Source of the DNA: Carya illinoinensis
Taxonomy: Eukaryota > Streptophyta > Magnoliopsida > Fagales > Juglandaceae
Direction of reading: 5' to 3'
NCBI RefSeq assembly: GCF_018687715.1
Contig: NC_056754.1
Coordinates: 11,193,501-11,257,500, forward strand
DNA length: 64,000 nt
Below, piece after piece: positions 1 through 12,000 of this stretch (position 1 is its first letter; the number at the start of each line of letters is the position of its first letter). The notes beneath the pieces are model-generated. The model did no database searches and was not told the DNA's origin. It saw nothing but the letters and a program-made list of their open reading frames with translations. Position numbers and translations under genes: made by a program.

Positions 1-347
1 TCACATAACAAACAGTGTAATTTTATTTCACAATCTAAAGCATATGATTTGTCAAAAATTTCTTAAATATCAACATAAGTGGGAGAAGAAGTCGTCACTG
101 AAAATTGCTGAAAGCTTTATAGACCAACAGAATGCCATAGAATAGGTTATATATACTTGATTACAGGCAAGACAAAGCACTCTCTATATCTTTCAAGTCC
201 AAAATATTGATAAATTAAATACCATAAGAAAAACCTTACAAAAAAATCACCAAAAGAAAAAATTATCAACTCTGACACAGGCTGTCCAAAATCCTTTTAG
301 AAGCTCATAAAGATTCAACTGTGGAGGGAGAGAGGACCAAAACTTAC

Positions 348-3300
348 TTGATTTTCCAGATTGGTTAATCTTCATTTGATACCATACAATTGGAACATCC
401 CGAGACTTCTGTATATATTCATGTGCCCTGTCATGAACAAATCCACATCATACTTATATAGAAGCCAATAGAAGTACAGAGATAAGAACGAGCTAAGGTG
501 AAAAGCACAAATCTAACTTGTCAACTTGCATAAGCCCTTGTCCAGTGGTTAATTTATCTTCAGGCAAACTACCGACAGGAACAGCTGTATTCTCAAGAGC
601 CTTTCTCACACTATAGGGGCTCACAGGAATGCCCTCGGCCTGCATAGAAAATGTTACATATCTGAAGCTTCTGCATAAAGAGCAGCAGCAAGATGGCAAA
701 GAAAAAAACATGACTAAAAGGAATGCAAACCAAAAGACCTTCATCGCACTTAAGAGTAATGCAATTCCCCCACAAGCAGACGGAGACGCCATTGACGTTC
801 CATTCATAAGCATTCGTCTTTGAAGAGTCCATGTAGGAACAGGAGCAACAGCCCCACCAGGAGCACTTATACAGACGCCAAGATCTCCATCAGCCGTTGG
901 TCCCCGACTGGACCTGCATGCAATTTAAGCCAATCATGACTCCTTAAAATATGAGCCAAAAAGAGACCCTAAGGCTGCAAAAGTGGGGAACTCATGTTAT
1001 AATGTCAGAGTCAGACAAAATAAGTTTATTTACCAAGTGTATTCAAGCCCTTCACTGGGAGGTTCAACCACACAATGAGCCGCAGAAGCCATTGAAGGAG
1101 AGACATAAGCACCAACGCCTATTATGCTTGAGGTGGTACCACCAGGTGCACCAACAGTGCTCAATGCTGGCCCACTATTGCCAGCACTACTCACAAAAAT
1201 CATCCGATATTTATTCACCACCTAAATTTAAAACCAACAGGAACATTTATAGCATATGGCTTGAAAAAGACAAAAATAATGAAAAGAGTAAACCAAAAAC
1301 CATCCCAGACGAATTCACACAGTTAAGAATGGATACTTCATCAACAAGGTCAACAAATCGACCATAGTCCGGCAATAATGTAGGTTCTCCATAACTCATG
1401 TTGATGAGATCACACTTGTGCTGGTAAAAAATAAAAAAATTGGCCATGGTTAGGATGTCTTGAATCTAATCACTTGCATTGTGTAATATAAAACAAACAC
1501 ACCCACAATTAACAGTACTAAAATCCTTAACCAAATCAAACAAATTCAGAATCTACAACGTTTTAGATAAATACATAGTCAATACAAATAAATGACAAGG
1601 CACCTCCACTGCAGCTATCAAAGCCCTAGTCAAGCCGGTGCCTGTCTCCATTGAACCCAACCGTGTATCTCCAATTTTACAAGATATTAACTGTGCTCCA
1701 GGTGCAATCCCATTCAACAAGGGCTCCTAACAGCAATAACATATATCAGAAAGTATAATAATTTACTGGGGGAAAAAAACTTCAGGTGAATAAACTTGAG
1801 ACGAACTTGTACAGTTGTACCTTTGGGTGGAAAGCAGTGGCAATACCAGCAACATGAGTGCCATGTGGGGAGCAATCCGTTACAATACTTAAAATTTTCC
1901 CTTCATCGTACACATTAGCAACAAATGAACAGGCATCTAATTTGCTAAAGACACCAAACTTCCGTTCAGCCCTGCGAAGGTAGACTTTATAGAGTTAAAA
2001 TATCCAAATACAAAGATCTATAAAGTCCATCATCACAAGTTACAGAGATTGTTCAAAATTAAAGCACCAAACAGGTATAAGTCAACAATTGCTACAAATA
2101 GAACATCACACTCTTCGAGATAATAAAATGTGTGATCAAGTGCTTAATAAACCAACAATAGCAATACCTATCAAGAATAGATAATAATCCAACAAAAGCA
2201 ATTTCATATGTCAAGTTTCTTTTTTATTTTTCTTTATTGACAAGTGATGTCATATGTCAAGTTTCATTGAAACTAAAAATAGCTTAGCACTTACAAAAGA
2301 GAAATATAAAGAAAAAAAGGAATTCCACATTTTTAAAAGCATGGTTTATAGACCTACATGAGGACCAAGTCTTAAGCAAAGGCCTTCCAGGGAACATGCT
2401 GACAGTTCAGTGTCATGACTTCTCCAAAGTGCCAGAATATGGAATTTTGAACACAGTTTTTTTTTTTTTTTTATTGGCACCAAGTGTCCAGGAACAGCGT
2501 CCCGACTAATCCCAAGGGTGCTCAGGCCCTCGGCAAGGAGTTTACCACAAGTACACTTCAGAAAATTCAAAGGAAAAATCCCCAAGTCCAATGGCCCCAA
2601 GAGATTGTTTGCACCTAGTGGGATTCGAACCTTGGACCTAGGAGGGAGAATTCCACCTTTGAACACAGTTAAATACAGTAGTTTCACTAAAGTCAAGGCA
2701 CCAAAATTGCAATTCCAATATAGATACCAAACTATTTGTAACTCCTTTTCCAGGCCTTCTAAGCTGTAATTCATAATGACTTCAAATTCGAAAAAACATT
2801 AAAAGTTACAGGTATCTGGAGCTTGTTGGATTAGCTTACAACCGGACATAAAACATAATAGCATCCAACAGAAATCAGCATGTGATGAACATATAGATAC
2901 GGATGGTAAAATACGTATTGAATTCCAGGCAACAAGTAAAGGGTGCAGTAAAACAGATATTAGCATTCTAGCATTTCAAGCTTCAGCTGGACTCCAAAAA
3001 CACTTGTTCTAGAACCCCCAATCTCACCTACCACCCGTGCTTGATGCGGGTGCAAAGAAAAACACAGAGAGGAATCTTATGCCCACTGGATGAACAATTT
3101 TGATTTTTTCAATTGCACAAATAGGCTACATGACTGTTCCTAGAAGGATTATGAGTTTCCAGTTTCATTTGCCTCAGGGTTGCAATTGTCCACGCCAGAT
3201 TTCCCAGGACGAGGGCAAAACCTATATCTGACCATCAGGGGTGTTAAATCAAATTCTGGACAGACAGTCCTGTGGGCATCGGTTGCAACAGAATTTCATG

Positions 3301-6300
3301 GCCCTTTCCCTTACTAGAAAGATCAGGTAGCCATCAAGTTTCTCTTACATTCCAGCTTTTTAGTAAAACTGAATGGACCTTTCCTACAGCATAACTCAAG
3401 CTGGACATTTACTTTCTCTTCTCGGGTAATTTGTTATTGACAGTGTGGTTCAAGTGCCTATGGAGGAAATATCTTCGTCTTTGTTTGTACTTCTTCATTG
3501 GTTCTGCATTACCGTTTCATCTCTACCAAAGAACTTCAACTTTAAAAGGAAGCTCCAAATCTTTAAGCAGTTTACACACAGCTATTACAAACCAAATAAC
3601 AGATATATCAATTTAGCTAATGCAGATTACTAATTTCCTGAGACTGAAAGGTTTACCACACAGCATTTCAAAAACCTAAAGCACAACTCTCAATTGCACC
3701 TATTCGTTCCAATGAAAAGCCAACACACCTCTGGCTCTCGACTTTAATCATCTTTCCAGAGACAAATATCAGAAAAAGCAAACTTCAGGTACTCTATGCA
3801 AAAAAAGAAGGGATAGAACTTTTATATGCAATGACCATATCAGACCAGTATCAGTCAATTTATAACTGCAGCAATCAGTGATATGCTGAACTGCAAGATT
3901 CATATACCAATATATCATCAAACTTAAATTGCTATTTTCAAGGATATTTGTAAATTCTATTCTTTTCCTTTCAACATCATCCTGATTCTATCTAAACAAG
4001 AATCCTTTTTAATCTTTTGAAGACATACAAAAGTCACAAGCAACCGAGCATACCTAAAATTAGTCAGGGGGATAAAGTTAGCAAGTTTCCCAGAATCCAG
4101 GTCATCCTCAATACTCTGTGTGTCAAGAGCAGCCCTCCATGCTTCTCCGTCATGCCACACGACGGCATCAATGACAGGCCCCTTGTCATCAAAGCTCTAA
4201 AACATAGAAACGTCACAACTTAGTAACAAAGGAAACTCAGCAAATATAAAAAATAAAAAGATAATTAGGACTTACTTCTGCTTGCTTTCGTAGAATGTCA
4301 ATTCTGTTTTGGAGGTCTTTGCGGGCCCTTTTCAGGTTTGTATCTTCCACTTTAGTGTGTTTCTAGAAAAATAATAGTATGTTAAGTAATATAAAGAAGA
4401 GAGAACACAGCAAGCTATGTAAGCACATTCAAACATATCTAGAAACTTTTTTTTATAGGTAAAAGTGACTTTATTAACGAGAATGAAGTAAGCATTGCCC
4501 AAGTACACTGTTTAGAATCATGACAACTGAAGAGTTTGAAAGATGCATGCACACGATTTCATCATCTGAAGGATTATTCGGCCACAGATGCATTTACAAT
4601 TTTCACATATCCCGCCATCCCATGCTGTCATCCAAAATAATGAACTGTCTCAAAATGCTAAATGAAATATACTTTAATTTTTGTAGCCTTATCTGCATGT
4701 CAAACAACAGAAAAAACAAATGTTTCCAATCTAGCAAGACTTGGGGAACGTACAAAACATGAAAAAGAATCTGCAACCCAAAAGGGAAAAAAATCAAACA
4801 TGCAAAGGCCCACGAAACCAAAGTCCACAGGAAGACAATATGGGAGTCATTAATTCTACATGAAAAAATGCAACAACAAGCTATAAAAATCAATCAGATT
4901 TCCCGTTAACATAATATGCTGAGTCTGTTTCAAAAGCGCTAGTGTACAAATGAGATACACAAACTTCTAGTCTAAATCTAATTTAATGGAAATTAACATG
5001 CAGGAAATGCAACAACCTGATCGAATTCATCAAGATGCTTAACAGCCTTAGCAATTTCTTCCTGGTTCTTTTCATCCCACTTTTTCTTTCTTTCTTTCTG
5101 TCAAGGGGAAAAAAAGGAGGGAGAGGGGGGAGGGGGGCGGAGAGATGTCAGTGATATCTATATATGGCAGTATATATATTTATGGCAGTATATATTTATG
5201 TAAATAGCAGTAGTTGTAAATAGCTAGTATTATTTCCTTTCTTGTATTTCTTTATTCTTTCCTATTTTACATAGACTGTAATGAAGGCTCAAGATATATA
5301 ATACACGGAAAACTCTCATGGGAGAGGTATTCAAGCAAACCTGACATGGTACCAGAGCCCTAGATTTTTTTCTGGGCAAATTATAGGTTTCAGTTCTTCC
5401 TGGGCTAGTATACGTTGCTTGTGTCGGCACTGTCTGTTTTCAGACTAGTGTTTTCTGGGATCATCGGCACTGTCTGTTTCAGACTAGTGTTTTCTGTGAT
5501 AATCGGCTTGGTCTGTTTTCAGACCAGTATTTTCTGGGTTCACTCGAGTGGTCTGTTCTCAGACCCGTGTTTTCTGGCTTCATATGAGTGGTCTGTTCTT
5601 GGACCAATTGCTTCTAGAGATTTCGGCACTTTCTGTTCCTGGAGGAGTGTATTCTGGATTTCGGCACTTTGATTAATTTTGGAACCAGTTGTTTCAGGTA
5701 TTATTTTTTGGTCCTCTCGGTTTTTTTTAATTCTTAGGCCAGTCTTTTTTTGGTGCTCTTGGTTTCTTCTATTCTTGGAAAATTATGTCATGTGAAAATT
5801 CCATCATTCGTTTTAATGGGAAGAATTATCCAACTTGGGAATTTCAGTTTAGGATGTTTGTGAAAGGGAAGGAACTCTAGGGTCATTTGGATGGGTCTTC
5901 TATGGCTCCTACTGACCTTAAAGAATTTAGTTCCTGGTCTAGCAAAGATGCCAAGATTGTTTCCTGGCTATTAGGTTCCGTTGAACGACATATGGTCAAC
6001 AATCTTCGATCATTTGCTACTGCTAAGGAGATGTGGGACTATTTTAGGCGTGTATATTATCAAGACAATATTGCACGCAAATTTCAAGTTGAGTTCAAGA
6101 TTTCCAACTACAAACAAGGTAATCTCTCTATTGAACAGTTCTATGCTAGATTTCTAAATTTATGGAGTGAGTATTCTGGGATAGTATATTCCAAAGTTCC
6201 TAAGGCAGCCCTAGAAGCATTCCAAGTTGTGCATGCTGAGAGTCAAAGAGATCAATTCTTGATGAAACTAAGACCTGAGTTTGAGACTACACGAGCTGGT

Positions 6301-8936
6301 TTGATAAATCGTAATCTTGTTCCTTCCTTGGATGTGTGCTTGGGGGAATTATTGAGAGAAGAGTAGCGTCTTGCTACTCAACATGGACTCACTCAAGAAA
6401 CCGTGACAACTAAGATGGTTAATGTGGCATATGCTGCTCAAGGGAAAGGAAGATCCAAGACACAGATACAGTGCTTTAGTTGCAAGGAATTTGGGCATAT
6501 TGCAAAGCATTGCAGCAGAAACTTCTGCAATTATTGCAAAAAGGATGGCCATATTATTAAAGACTGTCGCGTGCGACCTCAGAATTGACAGGCTCAAGGA
6601 TTTCACACTGCTGCCCAGGCAATTTAGCTGCTGTCCCCTTTGTTTCTGCTCTGAGGCAGCCACCTACAGCTGGTTCTTCATCTCCTCTTACACCTGAGAT
6701 GGTCCAACAAATGATTACTTCCTCTTTCTCTGCACTTGGTCTTCAAGGTAAGGGAAATTTCCTCACCTCTCCTTGGTTGGTTGACTCTGTGGCTTCCAAT
6801 CATATGACTGGAAATGCCGATGCTTTACATGATGTTCATAAATATATGGGTGATCAACACCTTCAAATAGTCAATGGTAATACTCTTCCTATCATTGCAA
6901 TTGGAACTTTGGGGTCCCCTTTCAACAATGTATTTGTGTCACTAGAATTATCTACGAATTTAATTTCTGTTGGACAACTTGTAGATAATAATTGTGAGAT
7001 TAATTTTGATCGTAATGGTTGTTGTGTGCAGGATCAAGTGTCGGGGAACATGAAAGCGAATGGGCCTAAAGTGGGACGTCTATTTCCTCTTCAGTTTTCC
7101 ATTTCTAGTTTTGATTCCTTTGCTTGTACTGCTGTTACTAATAATAGTGATGTTTGGCATAAAAAATTAGGACATCCCAATTCTTCTGTTTTGAATCGTC
7201 TTATGAAACAAGGTTATTTGGGGAATAAAAATTATGTTTATATTGTGTCTTCTGATTGTAGCTCTTGTAAACTTGGTAAAAGCAAATCTTTACATTTTCC
7301 TTTACATGACAGTCGCGCTTCTACTTGTTTTGAGATAATTCATATTGACATCTGGGGAGTGAGTCTCGTTCTTTCACATACTCAATACAAGTATTTGGTG
7401 ACCTTCATTGATGACTATAGTTGTTTCACTTGGATATATTTTTTTCGATCAAAAGCTAATGTGTTTTCCACTTTTCACGCTTTTGTTGTGTTTGTTGAGA
7501 CTCAATTTTCTGCTTGTATTAAAACACTACATTCTAACTCTAGGGGGGAATATATGTCTCATGAGTTTCAGAATTTTCTCAAAACTAAGGGTATTCTCTC
7601 TCAACACTCATGTCCTTACACTCCTCAGTAGAATTGAGTCACTGAGCGTAAGAATCGTCATCTTTTGGATGTTCGTACTTTGTTGATTGAATCTTCTGTG
7701 CCTCCTCGTTTTTAGGTAGATGCTTTATCTAAAGCTGTGTATTTGATTAATCGTTTACTCTCTCCTAATTTACAATTTGACTCTCCATATTCTCGTCTGT
7801 TTGGTGTTGTTCCCGAGTATAATTCTCTTCATATATTTGGCTGTGTTTGTTTTGTTCACTTGCCCTCCACCGCACATCACAAGCTTTCTGCTCAAGCTGC
7901 TCAATGTGCTTTTCTTGGGTATAGTAATGTTCATAAAGGGATTGTATGTTATGATGCGGATGCTCACAAGTTTCGTGTCTCTCGAAATGTGGTTTTCTTT
8001 AAAAACCAATATTTCTTCCAGTCTTGCATTTCACATGATTCTACTTCTGCTCAGTTGCCTATTTTTGATGATGTCTCTCGTACTCTTTAGGGGTGGGCAG
8101 CGGGGGCCCGCCCCCCGCTACCCCGCCCCCGTCCGCCCTGCCTCCGCATGGGCGGACGGGATACCCCGCACCGCACATGCCGGGGCGGGGGACCCCGCCC
8201 CTCATGAAAAACACTAAGCGGGGGCGGGGGGCGGGCAGGGCTCAACCCAGCCCCGCTTTTCCCCCGCCCCGCATTTTATATTTATATTTATAAATATATA
8301 TATTTTATATTTATAAATATATATTTTTATTTTACAAATTGTATATATATATATAATATTACAATTTGTTAAACTTGTTCACAAGAATCACAAGAGAGTG
8401 AGACTTGTTCATCACAAGCTTGCATATGCCATGGGCACCCTAGGCCTCATTTATATAGAACTCTAAGGCCATACAAGAGTCTTACTTGAGTAATGTGGGA
8501 CTTACTACTTACTGTTAAGTCCCACATTGCTCAAGTAAGACTCTTGTATGGCCTTAGAGTTCTATATAAATGAGGCCTAGGGTGCCCATGGCATATGCAA
8601 GCTTGTGATGAACAAGTCTCACTCTCTTGTGATTCTTGTGAACAAGTTTAACAAATTTAAAAATTAGTAACATAGTTTTTATGTTATTAGTTTTTAAATT
8701 ATTATTATATACCGGGGTGTTCATCCGGGCCGGATTTTTTTCCGGCCCGGTCCGGAACCCGGATAACCGGATTCCGGTTCAGGTTTTTGGCCCGGATTTG
8801 ATCCGGGCCAAAACCCGCATTACAAAATCCGGACCAATCCGGTCCGGATACGGTTATGAAATCCGGGTTCCAGGTTTAAAACCCGGTACCCAGACTATAT
8901 ATATAAAACAACCCGGTTATTGGTTAACTTCAACCC

Positions 8937-9008
<72 letters not shown>

Positions 9009-12000
9009 CCGTAAGCCCTTCTTCTCTGTCTAACTTCCCTCTTTCTTCTAAGTCCTATCCAGAGCAGCAGCTGCAGCACCGATCGACTCCTCTTCCATGC
9101 TGCCGCCGTCACTCAATCTCACTCTGGGGCTCTGGATTTGTCTTCGCTCTGCTTTTATGCCGGAATTGCAGGCTAAAGACGAACACAGGGAAGATTCCGA
9201 ACTCGAACTCGGATCCGACGATCCTTACCCTCCATTGCCCTTCTCCGACACTTCCCGGGTCAGTTTATGATTCGTTTTGCAAGCATCTAACTTTCCCGGG
9301 TCAGTTCCCGGTTGCCTTTCCCGTGGTCATGGCTGCTCAAAGACTAGTTTGCTTCCCTGGCAGGGAGGTTCCAAATTGGTTTAGCCATCAAAGAATTGGA
9401 TCTTCGATTTCCTTTCGTGTACCTTCACTTTCAGAAGGTGAGATTCGCATGCTACTTATTTGCGATGTTTGTTCATACATGCGAAATGGGAATACGCTAG
9501 ATCTGGACGTGATAATCCATAATAAAACCAGGGCTTCCGGCATCTTCTTGTGACAATATCGGTTGAACATTGTGCAAAATTTTCACATAATTTATTCTTA
9601 TTCCATGCCCCTGTGATAGAAATGGGTTTGGCACTATCTCGATTCGTGAATATGCTTTTTGCAAGGAAATAAATGAGGATTCTGATGGTAGGTCTTGATG
9701 CTGCTGGAAAAACCACCATCCGGGTTCATTCCGGAACCCGGATTTCCGGGTTGTTACAACCCGGATTCATCCGGGTTTCGGCCCGGATTAAAACCCGGAC
9801 TAATCCGGTCCGAAATCCGCTCCGGATTTTAGATCCGGGTTCCGGGTCGGGTATACCCGGATATCCGGTCCAGTACCCGTTTGAACACCCCTAATTATAT
9901 ATATAAATTTTAATTTAAGATTTAATTATATAATAATTTGGGTCTAAAAATAATATTTTTAGACACAAAAAAATTTTTTGAACCCATTGAAATATGGGAT
10001 TTTTGAAGTGGGCGGGGGGCGGGGCGGATGGGGTGTTCGCCCCGCCCCCCCGGCACCGGAGCGGGGGGCCCCGCCCCCGCCTCACGGGGGCGGGGTGCAG
10101 GATGAAATTTCATCCCCCGCATCATGCGGGGGCGGGGTGCGGGGAAGGGGTGCACCCGCCCTGCATGATGCGGGTAGCACCCCTAGTACTCTTGAACGTT
10201 TTAAGCCAGGGCTTGTTTATCAAAGACGTCATCCACAGTCTCCGCTACCCCTTCCTGTCACAGAACCGACATCTGATCCCATCTCAACTGAACCTCAACG
10301 ATCATCTCAAGTTTCACGTCCCCCCGACAGGTGTGGGTTTGTACATACTGCCCATCAGGCTACTCTTGATACTACTTCTATGCCCAAGTCTTATTCTCAG
10401 GCTGCTGCTCGAGCTTGTTGGCTGCAAGCTATGCAAGATGAACTTCAGGCTCTTCAGGATAACCACACTTGGGACATCGTCCCATGTCCTGATGGCATAA
10501 AACTCATTGGCTGCAAATGGGGGTACACTATTAAACTCAGGCCTGATGGTACTATTGACAGATATAAGGCCCGTTTAGTGGCTTTTGGAAATTGTCAGGA
10601 GTATGACCTTGATTATGAGGAGACCTTTGCACCCATCGCTAAGATAACTACTGTACGTACTCTTCTCGCCCTTACTACTTCCAAAGGCTAGTCTCTTAGG
10701 CAGATGGATGTGAAAAATGCGTTCTTACATGGGGATTTGAAGGAAGAAATCTATGTCTCCTCCTCCTGGTATGTTCAGTTCATCCTCCACTGAGGTTTGT
10801 CGGTTGAAGCAGTCTTTGTATGGCTTAAAGCAGGCACCGCGTGCATGGTTTGAGAAGTTTCGCACCACTCTTCTTGATTTTCATTTTAATCAGAGTCAGT
10901 TTGATTCTTCTCTTTTTTATTCAGAGAACTGCCATTGAACTTGTTGCTCTTTTAGTCTATGTCGATGATATAGTTATCACAGGTTCTAATTCTCACCTGA
11001 TTGAGCGACTACAGCAACATCTCAAAACTACTTTTCATATGAAAAACCTTGGCCCACTTCAATATTTTCTTGGTCTCGAGGTACATTCACGTTCCAATGG
11101 TATGCTTTTGCATCAGCACAAATATACCTAAGAGATTCTCATCTTGGCTGGACTTCAATCTGGAAATTCAGTACTTACACCTCTGGAGGTCAATTTAAAG
11201 CTTTGTCGGGATGAGGGTGACCTATTATCTAATCCCTCTTTGTATCGGAAGTTAGTAGGGAGTTTAAATTACTTGACTATTACCCAACCTAATATTTCCT
11301 CTGCAGCGAGTCAGTTAGTTTATGCAGGCTCCTTGTCAATCTCATCTTGCAGCAATACGACGGATCATTTGTTATCTCAAATCTACATCTGGTAGAGGTT
11401 TATTCTTTCCTACGGAGAACTCCTTACAATTAACGAGTTACAGTGATGCTGATTGAGCTACTTGTGTGGATACTCATCGTTCTGTTACTGGTTGGTGTAT
11501 GTTTCTATGTGATGCTCTCATTTCTTGGAAAAGTAAGAAGCAGGATCGCGTATCCAAATCTTCTACTGAATCTGAGTATCGTGCTAATCAGCATGTTCTA
11601 AGATTGTGTGGCTTTGGGGTTTACTGAGTGAACTTGGTGTTCCACAACTTACTCCTACCCCTCTTCATGCAGATAACACCAATACTATTCAAATTGTAGC
11701 CAATCCTGTGTTCTAGGAGCGCACCAAGCACATTAAAGTAGATTGTCATTCCATTCGTGAGGCATTTGATCATCATGTGATTACACTTCCTCACATTTCC
11801 ACCGAACACCAAACTGCTGACGTCTTTACCAAGGCAATGTCTCGCCACCGTCATCAATTCATGATTGACAAATTGATGACTCTTGATTGATCAGCATCAA
11901 TTTGAGGGGGGATGTCAGTGATATCTATATATGGCAATATATATGTTTATGGCAATATATATTTATGTAAATAGCAGTAGTTGTAAATAGCTAGTATTAT

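Larger units (their letters stand above)
8712..9893. mobile_element. Second nested hAT-like element (CCGG-rich ends) carrying captured host-gene fragments
   Basis: The ends are CCGGGGTGTTCATCCGGG... and ...CCCGTTTGAACACCCCTA, inverted around GGGGTGTTCA/TGAACACCCC. The exact 8 bp duplication ATTATATA flanks it (8704-8711 and 9894-9901). Subterminal regions are packed with CCGG and AACCCGG motifs (8712-8890 and 9721-9880). No transposase is present. The interior 8890-9720 is different sequence: a (CT)n tract, a C-JID-like segment and an ARF first-exon fragment. This is the Pack-type (transduplicating) arrangement. Confidence 0.88.
8088..10185. mobile_element. Non-autonomous hAT element with GC-rich ends, nested in the copia element
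   Basis: The ends are TAGGGGTGGGCAGCGGG... and ...GCGGGTAGCACCCCTA, an inverted pair, and an 8 bp duplication (GTACTCTT) flanks the element. The subterminal 150-200 bp at both ends are dense arrays of CCCCGCCCC/GGGGCGGGG, in strong contrast to the AT-rich interior. There is no transposase. The ends match those of the 5 kb hAT at 42132-47133, so this is a short relative mobilised by that family. It contains a long palindrome (8363-8657) and a second nested hAT (8712-9893). Confidence 0.9.
5785..11890 (+). pseudogene. copia gag-pol polyprotein, broken by stops and a hAT insertion
   Basis: Gag starts at 5785 ([12 protein letters not shown]) and hits a TAG at 5878. It continues through the retrotransposon Gag domain to two zinc knuckles at about 6472-6575, [14 protein letters not shown] and [14 protein letters not shown]. 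The protease motif is degenerate ([12 protein letters not shown] in place of DSGAS). Next come the integrase zinc domain (WHKKLGHPN) and the integrase core (HIDIWG, FIDDYS), then a reading-frame break near 7630 and integrase C-terminal sequence to 8087. After the hAT insertion pol resumes at about 10194: reverse transcriptase with [11 protein letters not shown] and the YVDD active site (about 10960), then RNase H ([17 protein letters not shown]) to about 11600. Many stops make it non-functional. Confidence 0.92.

Noticed and set aside
8681..9553. A 290-codon plus-strand frame that looks like a gene
   Set aside because: It begins in the transposon arm, runs through the CT microsatellite (Leu-Ser repeat) and only its last third resembles a protein domain (C-JID). 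It is a transposon chimera, not a host gene.
9978..10500. Gly/Pro-rich frames over the right GC-rich hAT arm
   Set aside because: The Gly/Pro/Arg content comes from GGGGCGGGG arrays; no domain. Only the part after 10194 is real copia pol sequence.
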